From assembly GCA_963931925.1 (NCBI GenBank), contig OZ007581.1:15130822-15194821 (forward strand): a stretch of 64,000 nucleotides of DNA. The letters are read 5' to 3'. A model generated the notes under the pieces. The model made no database searches and was not told where the DNA came from. It worked only from the letters and a program-made list of their open reading frames with translations. The translations under genes were made by a program, and so were the position numbers. This DNA is from Onchidella celtica (taxonomy: Eukaryota; Mollusca; Gastropoda; Systellommatophora; Onchidiidae). This document shows, piece after piece, positions 23,541 through 35,361 of this stretch. Positions within the stretch are counted from its first letter, which is position 1; each line of letters opens with the position of its first letter.

Positions 23541-24399
23541 CGGGGCGGGCCGCTCAGATTGAAATACGATCTGGAATGTATTCATTCAGTGCATGACTCA
23601 ATGGTTACAGATAACTGAATAGACAAGCACATAATTCAAAGGGCTGTATAAAAAGTAGATACATGTTTGAAGTTAACAGAAAAATCTATAGAGACTGATA
23701 CACAGAGAGCAAAAAAAACAATACGAATATCGAAAAACAAGTAAATAAATTCATTTCTGTCTATAAGGTCTATCCTGGGATCGGACCCAATTGGAGTCTT
23801 TTATATCCCAGAATTGCCAACTACTGAATTCTGCGTTGTAGGCTCTTTTCGAACCGTTTAGGACTTTTCATCATCAGCTGACAGGATTTTACAGTTCAGT
23901 TTGAACAGCTGGAATACGTTCTTTTTTCACACGTTAATAAATATCGTAAATATTGAGGGAGAATAAATAAATAGATGATAAAATAACACAATTATCATCC
24001 AGAGCCGGCGGGATAATTATGCTCCATGATAAATAAAATAAAAACAGTCAATATTTTCTGAACATTTAATTTTCGATTCTGAAGAATACCCATGGTAATA
24101 GCATAATAATGGCAGTAATAGTAAGACATGCGCGAGGACTAAGCTTACTTCATGCATCTAATGATATCAGTTTTCGTATTTTTTCATCTTTCGTCATTGC
24201 TTCCTCACACCCCCCCCCCACCCCCCCCTTTTTTTTTTAGTGTTTATTTCCTCTTGCTCTCAGTTTTATTCTTGCTTCACTTTCTCCTTCTCACACATTT
24301 CATTCATTCATATAGGCTGTATGTATTTATCCCTAACGTAGTTTAAGATACTTTTCTCTTGTTTTCATTTCTGCCTCAAATGCAAATTTGAGGTTAACT
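23541..24399. repeat. Diverged third copy of part of block A5, then AT-rich sequence
   Basis: Bases 23560-23850 resemble 17190-17490 and 46130-46440 (GATCTGGAA.GTATTCA, GGGATCGGACCCAATTGGAG, ACTGAATTCTGCGTTGTAGGC). The GGATCGGACCC segment reads as a tRNA B-box-like motif on the minus strand, so an old SINE is possible. The rest is AT-rich, with mixed poly-C/poly-T at 24208-24238 and no gene. Confidence 0.55.
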
Positions 24400-27300
24400 G
24401 ATTTGCCATATTTGATTTTGCTGATACACATTTTGGTGATAAGTATTATGAATTTATATCATCAGTGAGATTTTGGTTTGCCGTACGGTTTAAATCGTTG
24501 TTTCCTATTCCAAATAGCGCAATTTTCTCATTTATTTCAATTCTTTTCTCCGTTTTACTTAAAATATACTGGGCCACATTGCACCAATAATCCTTCAGTT
24601 GTTTGCAATGGAAAAAGAAATGCTCTATAAAATCAGGTGTTTTACAGTGCTCGCATTTATCACTTTCCTTTTTTGTTTGATTTTATGTAAAAGAATATTT
24701 GTTGGATAAATATTATGTAGGATTTTAAAGTGTAGGAACCTCAGTCTGGATTCCCTACAGGCTCTAAAACCAATACTAAAATAAGTGTGGATATCAACAT
24801 CGTATTTTCGTTTCCAGAATCCTATACTACAGACCGTTGAGTTTTTATTAGTTATTAATATTTTTCCTGATTTCTTTATTCGTTAGGTTAAAGATATCTT
24901 TAACATGTTCGTCTATCTCCTCTTCTGTCTCCAACGCCATTCGGTCTTCTCTTATGGTCTTCACAAATCGTTCCTTCCATTCTCTTTTCACTGCATTTGT
25001 GACTGTCCAGTAGTCGAACTGAATTCCAGGATAATGTCCAATTATCTGTGATATATCTCGCAGAGTTTTCCATTTGTGTTCATTAAACATTTGATAGATG
25101 TATTTAATCCCCCCTCTAACTCATTTTTCTATCCATGGTGGCTTATTTTTATATCTAACATTATTGTCAAGAACAGATTTGATTCATAAATGTTTCCACT
25201 GAGTAAATTTTTGTGAGAGAGCAGTGAGTAATTTTTACAAACGTAATTATTGTGCGAGCCAGCATAACTTGGTCTCGTAAACAATTTGTTTTGAACAGTT
25301 TTTTTCCTAATAGATAGACAGAAGGTATGGGGAAGGATAGACGGACAGCATAGGTGTGCATGACTGAGCACTTTTTATATCTCGTGTTTTGAACTAGGTT
25401 TAGTAGAGAGGGAAGGGGTGAGTAGGAATTAAATGTTATTGAGACGTCTGTTGACGTACAGAAAATCCGTGATCCAGAGTAAAAGCTCGAGGTTTTGAAC
25501 ATGTTAAGAATTTATTACTATAAAATTACATTTTATTGTCTTGAGTGATTCGACCTTTGATGTCGACCCAAGGTCGTTGCGTAGGGCTGTTACTTAAAAT
25601 AACTCGGTTCGGCAGCTGAGCTAGAGGTGGTTGCACCAATCAAATGTATGAATCTGGACGGAAGGTCGAGACATAGCTTTAGTATTTAAACCCGTGCAGA
25701 GCTTAGATAGATGCCACATGTAGACAATCCATTTACGAGGTGGACGGCGATAGTCCTCAGCCAGATGAGAGACATAAGAGACGCAGTTGAGCAGTCCATA
25801 TTGTGAGGAGCATGAGTTAAAGCTCCAGAGCCTAAGCTACTTGGTTTGATATAAACCCACAGCGTTTACATCCAGCGCTCTCACTCCCAGTGAGGGCCGC
25901 ACGGTGAGAGTCCATACTAATTTGTAATGATGAAAGTGAACCGTTCTACTTACTTTTGAAGACAGTTTCAGAGCTACCGCCAGACAACGCATGGTTGTAC
26001 AAGCATTCTCCATGGCGTGTCTAGAGGAAATGTCCATATCATAACATGTCTCACTGAATTAATAGAATTTAAACTGTTATATCCGTCGCCACGTGCGCGG
26101 ATTCTATTTGGCATATAACTCATATGACCTGCAAGTAGTTAGAGTGAATAAGTTAGTCTTTATAGAAAGCTGTAGTTTCATTAGTAGATTCAGTTGCCTT
26201 TGAACTGATATTTATATTTATAATTATATTTGATACATTAATTCCTGTAATTAAACTGCCCTACAGTTCTGCTAAAAATCAAAGCAATTGATTTATTTAG
26301 TTTTTAGAGTGCAAGTATTTTTTTTGTGTGTTCGTCGATTGTGGGAGCGGACCTCGAAAGAGTGTCAGTCGAATTATCCCCATCTAACCCACATCGCTAC
26401 AATTATTATTATAAAATAAAGGTTGTTTGCCTATGTAATTTACACCATCTACATCTTCTCTATCTCACCTTTCTAGATCCAACCAAGTTTTAATTACATT
26501 CTGCCAAAAAACGAAGTTCATTGCTTTTACTGATTTCATTTCTTTTGCTTTTATACTTGATTTTGTTAAATAGGGTAAGATTACCAAGTTTTTGCGAAAT
26601 TGACTAGCTAATTTTACTCCTGTTTTTATATGTGACTTGTGCAAACATATTTCTTTAACCCATTTAATAAGAAAGACATTTTGCTGATCATTTATACTGA
26701 TTACTCCTAAACCTCCCTCATCTGGTTCCCAACATAAAGTGTTTCTCTTAACTTTTTCAAAAACTCTTTTATTTGAATATTTTGTTTGGGCCATAGAAAC
26801 TTAAACAGAATTCAATCTACTTCCGCCAATGTTTCATGTGGCAAAGACATTGCTCAGATAATATAGTTGAATGTTGATAGTAAAAACCTTTTTGCCACTA
26901 CAATCTTTCCATACAGTGACAGATTTCTCTTAGACCATCCACGAATCAACGTTTTAAGACTGTGGGATTTTAGAGGCTTCGATAGCAGCATTAAAGTATA
27001 AACCTAGTATTTTTATGTTATCTCCCTTTTCTACCCAAGCTATTTCTTCCTGCCTCTCTTTCCTCCCCTAGTTTACTTCTACCCACCCACATTCCCACTG
27101 TTAATTTTTTTTTCTGTTAAGCTTTAGCCCTGATATACCTGTAAACTGTTCAATTACTTTCTGTGCCTTACATAGATCAGTTTCATCTTTTAAGAGTAGT
27201 GACATGTCATCTGCATACTGCAGGACTTTTAGCTTATCTCTTACATCTCCTTCACTCAAAATTCCTCTTACCTCTTCATTATTCCTAAGTTTTAATGAAA

Positions 27301-27620
27301 GCATTTCTACCACTAAGACAAAAAGCAGAGGACTAACACAACATCGCTGCCGGACGCCTCGCTCTAAATTAAACCATCTGGAGAACCAACCTCCATTCTT
27401 AACTGAACTTTGCGTGTTTGTTAATACCGGTATCGCTTTTATATAATGTATGAATTTTGGCCCAAAATTGAATTTGTCCAGAGCCAATAATATTATTTCC
27501 TTATTCACTATGTCGAAGGCTTTTTGGTAGTCCAGTGATACAACCAGACCTCCTACCTTCTCTTTATTTGCATAATTTATGACGTCATCTATGAATATGA
27601 TATGTGGCGAAATTGTACTC
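24400..27620 (-). pseudogene. L1/Tx1-like LINE, 5'-truncated and split by a solo LTR
   Basis: Reading the minus strand from about 27620: SLDYQKAFDIVNKE (RT motif with catalytic Asp), then 27508-27101 with GVRQRCCVSPLLFVLVVEML and LQYADDMSLLLKDE (the YADD active site), then SGLKLN. Next comes a frame-broken stretch with NLSLYGKIVVAKRFLLS, then 26794-26465 (EGGLGVISINDQQNVFLIKWV). After the solo LTR (25165-26401) it resumes at 25090-24848 and ends with a zinc-finger-like C-terminus near 24800-24500 (RLRFLHFKILHNIYPTN, then Cys/His residues). No endonuclease domain is present, consistent with 5' truncation. The GC-to-CC change in the GVRQ(G)C motif and several stops mark it as dead. Confidence 0.8.
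25165..26401 (-). mobile_element. Solo LTR, 1237 bp, target duplication ATTAT
   Basis: Begins TGTCAAGAACAG and ends ATCGCTACA on the plus strand. It is flanked by perfect ATTAT repeats at 25160-25164 and 26402-26406. Read on the minus strand it starts TGTAGCGATGTGGGTTAGATG, resembling the starts of the solo LTRs at 35362, 50244 and 62558, and has the CTGTAGGGC version of their internal motif. It therefore lies in the opposite orientation to those. No internal retrotransposon region is present. Confidence 0.85.
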
Positions 27621-30382
27621 CCTTTAATAATTAAATCAAAATTTATTAAGAGTTAATAAAACAGTTTCAAAGAACTTGAAATAGATCAGTTAATCAATTT
27701 TAAAAGGAATCTACGTGACTGAAAAGATGGACAAATATTTGACACAGATATGATGTCAATGATCTAAAGACCATACATGTAACAACAATGAACTAAACTA
27801 ACTACCTTGAAATAAAGATTTTTGGTTGATGCAGTGAGATGTCCATCACCTGTGCATGCAAGGACAGAAAATTGAATAATGGTGTGGTACACTAAAACAC
27901 AGATTAAAGGTGTATGTATATCTTACTGGCTCTGCACTTCATGAAAATTCCACACAGATAGCCACAATGTTCCAATAACTTCTTTGGCTCTTTTCGTCTT
28001 GACCGACGATCAGCAGCTAAATTTACTCCTTCCTCCCGCAGCGTCTCTCATGGCTTATCCTACCGATGTTGGATAAGCTGCTCATATTACAGTACTGGCA
28101 GGTAAGAGAGGTGCCGTGAATTTGTGGGGGTTTCTCCATTCTTAATTGGCGCTTCTCAATTTGGTCTGAGATGATGTTGTTCTCGAAGTGTTGGACTCCA
28201 GCTCTCGCTGTGGACTTCCAAGCTGAACGGTCCTCTGCTAGCTCTTCCCAAATTTCACGGTTGATGTTACACTTTACCATGTTGTTCTTGCACTTGTCCT
28301 TGAATCTTAGCTTTGGTCTTCCACGTTGTCTGACGCCTTGGGCCATTTCACCAAAAAGCAACTGCTTGGGAATCCTGCTGTCGTCCATTCGTTTTACGTG
28401 ACCTAGCCATCTCAGACTTCGTTTGCATAGGATGGTGTAATTGCTCAGCAGTTCTGCTTCTTCCAAGACTTGTGTGTTGGTCTTTCTGTCATGCCAGCTG
28501 ATGCCAAGGATCTTTCGGAGATATCTGAGATGGAAGATGTTTAGTCTCTTCTCTTGTCCTGAGTACAGGGTCCACGTTTCTGATCCGTAAAGGAGTGAAG
28601 CAAGGACACATGCTTCATTATATCCTTATCTTTGTTCTTAGTGTGAGCATTTTATTGTTCCACGCCCTCTTTTTCAATCTGCCAGAGGATGTTCCAGCTT
28701 TTCCAATCCTGGTATTTATTTCATCGTCAAGGGACGTTGAAGAGGTGACTGTTGATCCTAGGTAGCAGAAGTTGTTGACAATCTCTAGAGGATTGTTGTC
28801 CAGAGTGATGTTTGCCCTGGTCGTACCACCCTGAGTCAGAATCACTGTTTTCTTGACGCTGATAGTGAGAGAGAATGCTTGGCATGCATGTGATAGAAGG
28901 TTCAGCATTTTTGTAGTGTTGTTTCACTGTGGGCGACAAGTGCTGCGTCATCAGCGAAAAGGATGTCTCTAATTGGAGATGATGTAATCTTTGTCTTAGC
29001 TTTCAATCTTGTTAAGTTGGAGAGGGATCCACCTGTTCTCAGTGGAGGTAGTCATCTCCAGGCACACTGTAGGAGCATTGAAAAGTAGATGTTGAAGAGG
29101 GTAGGCTCAAGGACACAACCCTGCTTGACTCCAATTCTGATTTCGAAGTTCTGTGATGTGCTGCCATCAAACAGAACAGTACCTTTCATATCTTTATGGA
29201 ACGAGATGATAAGGTTGAGTAGATTTGGGGGGCAACCAATTTTATGTACTACAATATACAGTCCTGATCTGCTGACTGTGTCAAATCCTTTGTGAGGTCT
29301 ACAAAAGCCATGTGAAGAGGTAGATGTCCCGGCACTTTTCTTGTAGTTGGCGAAGGGAAAATATCATGTCCACTGTTGAGCGACTTGATCTGAAGCCGCA
29401 CTGGCTCTCTGGCAAGATGCGATCTGCCAAGTTCTGCAGGCGCCTTAGAAGGATCCGTGCAAATGCTTTTCCAGTTATACTTAAGAGTGATATGCCTCTG
29501 TAGTTGTTGCAGTCTCCTTTGTCGCCTTTGTTCTTGTACAGAGTTATTATGTTGGCATCTCTCATGTCGTGTGGTGTTTCCCCCTGTCTCCAGCAGACAA
29601 TCAAGAGCTTGTACAGGTACGGAAGGGGGAGCTCTTTGTTCTCTTTCTTTCAGTATTTCTGCTGGTATTTGGTCTTTTCCAGGAGTCTTTCCTCCCTTTA
29701 GATCGTCGATTGCCCGAATCAGTTCTTCCTCTATTGGTTCCTCATCCAGCTCTGGCATTTCTGTAAGTGTGGAATGAGTGCGTCAAGGCTGTCATCTACT
29801 GAACGATCTTGTGAGTAGAGTCCAGAATAGTGTTCAACCCATCTGTCCATCTGCAGGGTCTTATCTATGATTGGGTGGCCTATAGATGATTTGAGTGGTG
29901 CTGTCTTGTTGATCTGCGGGCCGGGGGCAACTCTAATTTTCTCGTACATCCTCTTGATGTCACCAGTGTCTGAAGCCTGTTGAATTTCACTGCTGAGGTT
30001 TTTCCAATAGTTGTTGGCCTGTATTCTCGATTCTCTTTGAGGATTTGCTGTTGCTGATCTCAACTGATTCCTTGTACTTACTGAAGGATGTTTGTCATGT
30101 ACAATCCGTGCCTTGCGGTTCTCTTCTATTAGTGGGTGGAGTATGGATGCGCTGGCTGCGATCCAGTCCTCTCTTGAGATTTAGCCTGTGCCAAATGCTT
30201 GGGAAGCTGCGTCGTATATGGCCGTCTTCATGCTGGTCCCAAGGAGGTTATAAATAGCACTGGAGTGGTAGGCTGACCCGCAAACCCGTGATTAATTGAA
30301 TGCGCCATCGTCCATGCCCATGAGGGCAAGCGGTCCGTCGTTTTCTTTTTTATGGAAAGAATACATGAGGACTGACGGAACA

Positions 30383-30453
30383 ATGGTGGATACATGTATG
30401 GTTTTCGGTTGTAAAACTCGTCGGAATGCAAGCATTGAACGTGGTTTTCATAG
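30383..30453 (+). pseudogene. THAP-domain first-exon remnant
   Basis: Encodes MVDTCMVFGCKTRRNASIER then GFHR. This matches the opening of THAP domains: Met, Cys-x4-Cys, a basic stretch and an FH pair. It ends at a consensus splice donor (AG|GTAAAT) at 30453/30454. A matching acceptor (TTTCTTCACAG) lies at 30530, giving a 77-base intron, but the sequence after it does not continue the THAP fold and soon reaches a stop. P transposases begin with THAP domains, so this supports P-superfamily ancestry of the surrounding element. Confidence 0.6.
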
Positions 30454-30767
30454 GTAAATAATGTTCTCGTCTACTTTAGATATGAATTCACTAAATTATT
30501 TAGAAGAAACAACTTGACTTTTCTTCACAGGAATCATGAAGCCCCTTCTAATTCTAACACGTGTTTCGGCCTTACCCTGATAGTTGAGCAGCCCAATCCC
30601 GTGAGGGTGAGCTAAGCTCTAGGAATGCCCCAATGACACCATGTATTCCATAGACCAACAGTTACAAAAGTTACAAGTTATGTGGTGTGGTATTTAGATA
30701 GAGGACGATGAATACCGAACCATAAGGAAGGAAATGGAGAGTAAGACTAAGAGCGAGAGCGACAGAA

Positions 30768-30812
30768 GAGAGAGAGGGAGAAAGAGAGAGAGAGAGAGAG
30801 AGAGAGAAAGAG
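30768..30812. repeat. (GA)n microsatellite
   Basis: Imperfect GA tract inside the P-like element. A 12-base poly-G run follows near 30906. Confidence 0.95.
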
Positions 30813-33300
30813 TAGGCCTACTGTTAGAGAGCAAAATAAGATCAAGCTGTCGCCACCAAATAACAAGTCCATCATGAGAGTCTGAATGATCGGGGTGGAA
30901 GGGGTGGGGGGGGGGGGTAAAGTAAGACTATAAAAGAAGACTATAATGTACACAATTATATGTGTTGCTGTTGTTGCCTATTCGTGTTATAATTATATCT
31001 GCTCCTTTATACTTTATTTAAGTGCATGGATTGTATAGGAGCTATGTTTGATTTGATTTGTCACCATGCAACATTATTATTATATCCACCATATTTTATA
31101 GTTGCTTGGGATTTACTGGGAGCTTTAAACAAATCTCTTTCAGCTTCCCATTTTCTGATCCCGTTCGTTTACAGCAGTGGACTAAACTTGTCTCTAGTTG
31201 GTAAAGATGGAAAATCATGGGTCCCATCACCATGAAAAAGTCTTAAATGAAAGATGTGTCAGGAAAGACATGGGCTCTCGCCGTCATAAACTGACAAAGA
31301 CGGTGATATTTTTACATCAGTAATGTGAGCTGGGAGAATCTGTAAATATGTACATAGAAGAGTGTTCATGTAAGAACAATTGTAATTACCATTCTCTTCT
31401 TCGTATTATTTCCTTTCTGCCTCGCTTCCTACCCTCTGACTCCTCAAGATCTATACATTTGTTGTGCTTTTTATAATTATGAATTAACTGATCAGGTGTG
31501 GATGATTGACTGATTGAGCTGTTGATTGATAGATAGATTGGTTGATTAGTGATTTATTGATCTGTTCACTGATTTGTTGACTCTCTGTTTAAATTGATAA
31601 TTATTTCTTATTATTTCATCTGTCTCGATTTTGTTAGACGGCATTACTGCCCATATACCATGTTGTGGTCTGGGCTTGTACTTTAAAACAAAATGTGAAC
31701 TATGTTTATTTTTATACACTGGTTCAGTGTGGCCAGGCCTGTTATTTGCTACTTCTTAGTAGAGCTTACTCTTCACTCCAATAGGTAAAGAAAAAGACTA
31801 TCTCTAAGAATTGAAAACTGGATACATGTCACTGTAATTGATTATTTTCTATGTCTCCCTATCTGCTTACTAAATGGACCTTTCCCATTTGCAACTGTTG
31901 TTCTAAAAAAAAAAACCAACCAAGTAAACTATTTTTACCAGGCGAATACATTAGGTCTAACTATAGTAAGAGTCAACTAAAAGAGTTGTTTTTAAAATTA
32001 TAATAATAATATCACCCGTAAAGTCATGACTGATTACCATAATGCCCTCTTACTTTTACCTGACCTCCTGGATTTTGCACACTATATCGAGATCGAGACG
32101 CCTCGTTTGCCCTCATGGGCATGGCGCGCGCAGTCGTCTAATCGGCACAGCGACACTGTTCCGCGGCAGTAGAGCCTCTCACTCCAGTGCTATTTATAAC
32201 CTCCTTGGCTGGTCCACATCTCATCAGGGGTGGATTCGTCAAAGTTTGGGAGCATTTCCTCAAGTTTTGCCTGAAATTTGTTCTTCAGCTCTGGGTTGCC
32301 GACATTCCTAGCATTTTTCTTTGGTTTGTTGGGGGTCCTGGACCTGAACATTTTTCTGGCAGTGATTTCCATCTTAGTTAGAACCAACAGGTGATCTGTA
32401 TTGCAGTCGGCTCTGTGGTATGATCTTGTGGATTTCACTGAGTTGATGTGATTTCTTCTAACAATGACAAAGTCGATTTGATGCCATTGGCCAGATCTTG
32501 GGTGGCGCCATGATACTTAGTGGTGGTCTTTTTCATCGGAGAAGGTATTTGTGATCCATAGGTTGTTATCTGCGCAGAACTCGAGTAGCCTCTGACCGTT
32601 TTCGTGGATCTTGCCAAGTCCAAATTGGCCTATACAGTTTGGCCATGCTTGGTGGTCAGCACCAACTCTTGCGTAAAGTCACCGAGTATGAAAATCTGGT
32701 CGTGGTTTGGAATATTCCGTATTACCCTCTGCAGATCCCCATAGAATGCATCTTTTTTTGTCATTGTCAGCCTTTAGAGTTGGAGCGTAGGCGCTGATAA
32801 TGTGGGCTGTTCCAGGTTTTGTTGCTAGTTCCGTTGAAATGACACGATCTGATGTTCCTTAAGGTGTGCTGATCTTGTTGACGAGATTTGTTCTGACTGC
32901 AAAGCCTACTCCATACAAATGATTCTCATTTGCTCCCAAGCCTTGCCAGTAGGTGTAGTTGTTCTCTGTCACTGAGCCTGAGCCTGCAAAGCCTGGTTTC
33001 TTGAAGGGCAGCAATGTCAACATTAAGTCTTGCAAGTTCCCTGTTTATGATGGCAATCTTTTTTTTTAGATCCCCTGTCTTGTCCAAGTCTTGGTCAAAT
33101 CCGGTACACATTGACCTTACATTCCATGTCCCAATTTTCAACTGGGAAGACTTCTTTTGTTTAATGCCTGGTGTGGGTTTTAACGTCCACTTTTCGGTTT
33201 TTGTCCTATCTCCACACACCCATAAGAGTAGGCAGACATGGCGGATCAGCACCCTATTGGCTGGGGGCTGCCCAGCTTAGGGTGGGCGGTAGCTGATCAG

Positions 33301-34055
33301 TGTAGCTAAAAAGCCACCCCCACCGTCGAAGACGACCCGTGGCGCTTTCTCTTTACGCCAATAGATGAAAGCTTATAACCCGTAACTGCCGTTTTCTGTG
33401 TTGGTTCCCTACTTCACAGTAGGATGAAGTGTCCTCTCCATTGTCCAAGTTGCTGCTATAGCCGTAGTTGAGCATGGGTGTGTACACTGGGCTTGCTCAT
33501 ATTTGCAGTGCCCTCCCTGTTTGGTGCTGCATGCCTGGCCTGTGAGAATGGAGAAATTGCCTAGCCCACTTTCCTCCTCTCGACAGTGTTGATTTGATCC
33601 ATTGGAACGACATGGTCGATACACATGGAATCAACAGTGTTGCAGGAGCTGCCAGAACACAGTTTGGTGCATTCCTCCCTGTAATCTGCCTTAGGGGCTC
33701 TCACTCCGGAATTTCAGTTGGGGTTTACTCCCTTAGCCTTTCATACTCTCGTATGCAGCTACAAGGCAGTAGGACAGATGCAGGTAGTACCATCTACTGT
33801 CATAATGGTAGCAGCATAGGCTGACCTGACCAAAACTTCAATAATTAATATAATTAAAATGTTACTTGTACTAATTCCAAATCTGTGATCCTGACGGTGG
33901 TGGTCCAAAACAGAAGAATGTCTGGTCTCTTGAGAAACTGGAATCCACGAAGACAATGTTCTCTTAAATGCACTACAGGTTACGCTGTCAATACAGGAAA
34001 TGTCACATCTACAGGATACACTCTGTTTCAACTGTCCTGACTACGCGTACTTAGC
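33301..34055. other. No recognised gene (possible LINE 5' UTR)
   Basis: Upstream, in minus-strand terms, of the endonuclease ORF of the LINE. It includes GC-richer sequence with short ORFs and no clear end or target duplication. Part may be the 5' UTR of that LINE. Confidence 0.4.
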
Positions 34056-35200
34056 TTGCACAGCATACTTCTGACTCTAGTCTACACTATTAGCTCTTTA
34101 GAGGCGATCAATCAGTGACACAACATAAACTCAAAAAATAATTCCCCAACATTTTAAATCTCAAAATCTAAAAAAGAACCTTTCGCAGGCACCTTCAAAA
34201 TTTCACGCCAAGCTGTATGTGATGTTTGAGGGAAGGTCAGTCTTGTAAAAGATCGAGCCAGTTTTTATTATTATTATTATTTATTTTTTGGTTCTTTTTG
34301 AGAATATATTCAAATTTGTACGAAAATAATGTTTGATTAGTTCTTACAATCAAAAGGACAGTTTTTGTATGGACCCACAGAAAAAAAAGCAGAATCGAAA
34401 TTGTCAGGAGAACGAAACATCGGAATGCTGCAGGTAATCAAAATCAACAACTGACAACATGCTATTTTTCGTTCAACGAACACATCTAAACCATACTTAG
34501 ATTTTCCATCCAGATAACTAACACTTTTTTTTAGTGATGAGCTAGTATTTTTGACCCACGGCCTAATAACTCTATGAAAGGGTTGGGATTGAACTATATA
34601 GGTCATATTGTTATTGAGGGCAGTAAGTGATGGTCTCTTACATAACATTGAGGAACCTTTTGGTGATTTTCCTCTGCTTCTGTTTTTCAAAGAAAAGGCC
34701 TTAGGGTTGAAACTTTTAATATTAGATGGTTCGGTTTGAATCATGTTTTAGAAAATCGAGCTTTTAATTTAAATTATGCAATATATCTACTACTTTATGT
34801 TGTCTCTATCTTTGATATTTGAACATCCTTGTACATGTAGGTTGTAAGGGACGCGCGGTATTTTGCATTTTAAGCCGTTGCTGAACTGTGAGAACAATTC
34901 AGTGTTTTTGTTATTTGGCTTTGTAATTAAAATAGGCGCCTTTATTAACATCCATACAATGTATCTCTAAAAATCTATAGACACCGATATAAATACAATG
35001 TATTGTTTATTTTTTAGGAATATTGGCCTACTCAAGAATATTCAGGCAACTGAACCATACGTACCCGCAAATATGGCCAGGCCTCGATTGTATATTTGAA
35101 AAAGAGCCATGAGCCAGCATACTATGACGGGCCAGGCAACAAGGAACTGATTCGGTGCTAGTGAAGATCGTTGTTCTGTGAAAGTAAAAAGTAGAAGACA
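34056..35200. repeat. Segmental duplication block A8 (paralog of 61185-62557 plus 63800-64000)
   Basis: Collinear with copy B, where it is interrupted by a SINE (about 61649) and a solo LTR (62558). Landmarks are CTTCTGACTCTAGT, GATCAATCAGTGAC, CAACAACTGACAAC and ACACCGATATAAAT. Its first part is an inverted copy of 21186-21450. The 135-codon minus-strand ORF at 34744-34337 is disrupted in copy B. Confidence 0.85.
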
Positions 35201-35361
35201 CATTATTCAGATACGTCGGGTAGTTGGGATATGATATCTGTAAACTCTGGTGTTATTCGTGAAAAAAAAAACAAACAGTTTTTTTGTTGTTGTAAAAGTC
35301 CAGTTTCTCCTGAAGAAAACTTCATAATGCAGAAGAGCAGTGGTTCTCGAAGTTTTCCAGG

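Larger units (their letters stand above)
30240..32207 (+). mobile_element. 1968-bp P-like DNA transposon inserted in the LINE
   Basis: Perfect 28-bp terminal inverted repeats (CAAGGAGGTTATAAATAGC...) lie at 30240-30267 and 32180-32207. Perfect 8-bp direct repeats GCTGGTCC flank it at 30232-30239 and 32208-32215. An 18-bp subterminal inverted repeat (CCATGCCCATGAGGGCAA) lies at 30312-30329 and 32107-32124, paralleling the internal inverted repeats of P elements. Removing the element and one target copy leaves the host LINE frame open (DEMWTS|MKTAIYD), which confirms the boundaries. Inside is a THAP-type exon (30383-30453) but no full transposase, so this copy is non-autonomous. Confidence 0.88.
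27900..33300 (-). pseudogene. LINE with AP-endonuclease and reverse transcriptase, interrupted by a P-like element
   Basis: On the minus strand: an endonuclease start at about 33130 (KIGTWNVRSMC, then AALQETRL), C-terminal endonuclease signature near 32400 (CNTDHLLV), then the P-like insertion. Next come a linker (30063-29731), RT (29758-29249: KTPGKDQIPAEIL, NYRGISLLSITGKAF, GFRSSRSTVDMIF), the post-RT segment (28908-28618: FCYLGSTVTSS) and a tail (28466-28023: RSLRWLGHVKRMDDSRIPK, GRPKLRFKD) ending in a C-x2-C...H-x4-C zinc finger. This layout (endonuclease - RT - GRPK - zinc finger) is common among invertebrate LINEs. The catalytic YADD region near 28950-29040 is damaged, and many frameshifts are present. 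The start and end are approximate. Confidence 0.85.

Noticed and set aside
34337-34744. 135-codon minus-strand ORF, the longest outside recognised transposons
   Set aside because: The paralogous sequence in copy B (61500-62337) has stops and a SINE within it, the substitutions look unconstrained, and no family is recognised.
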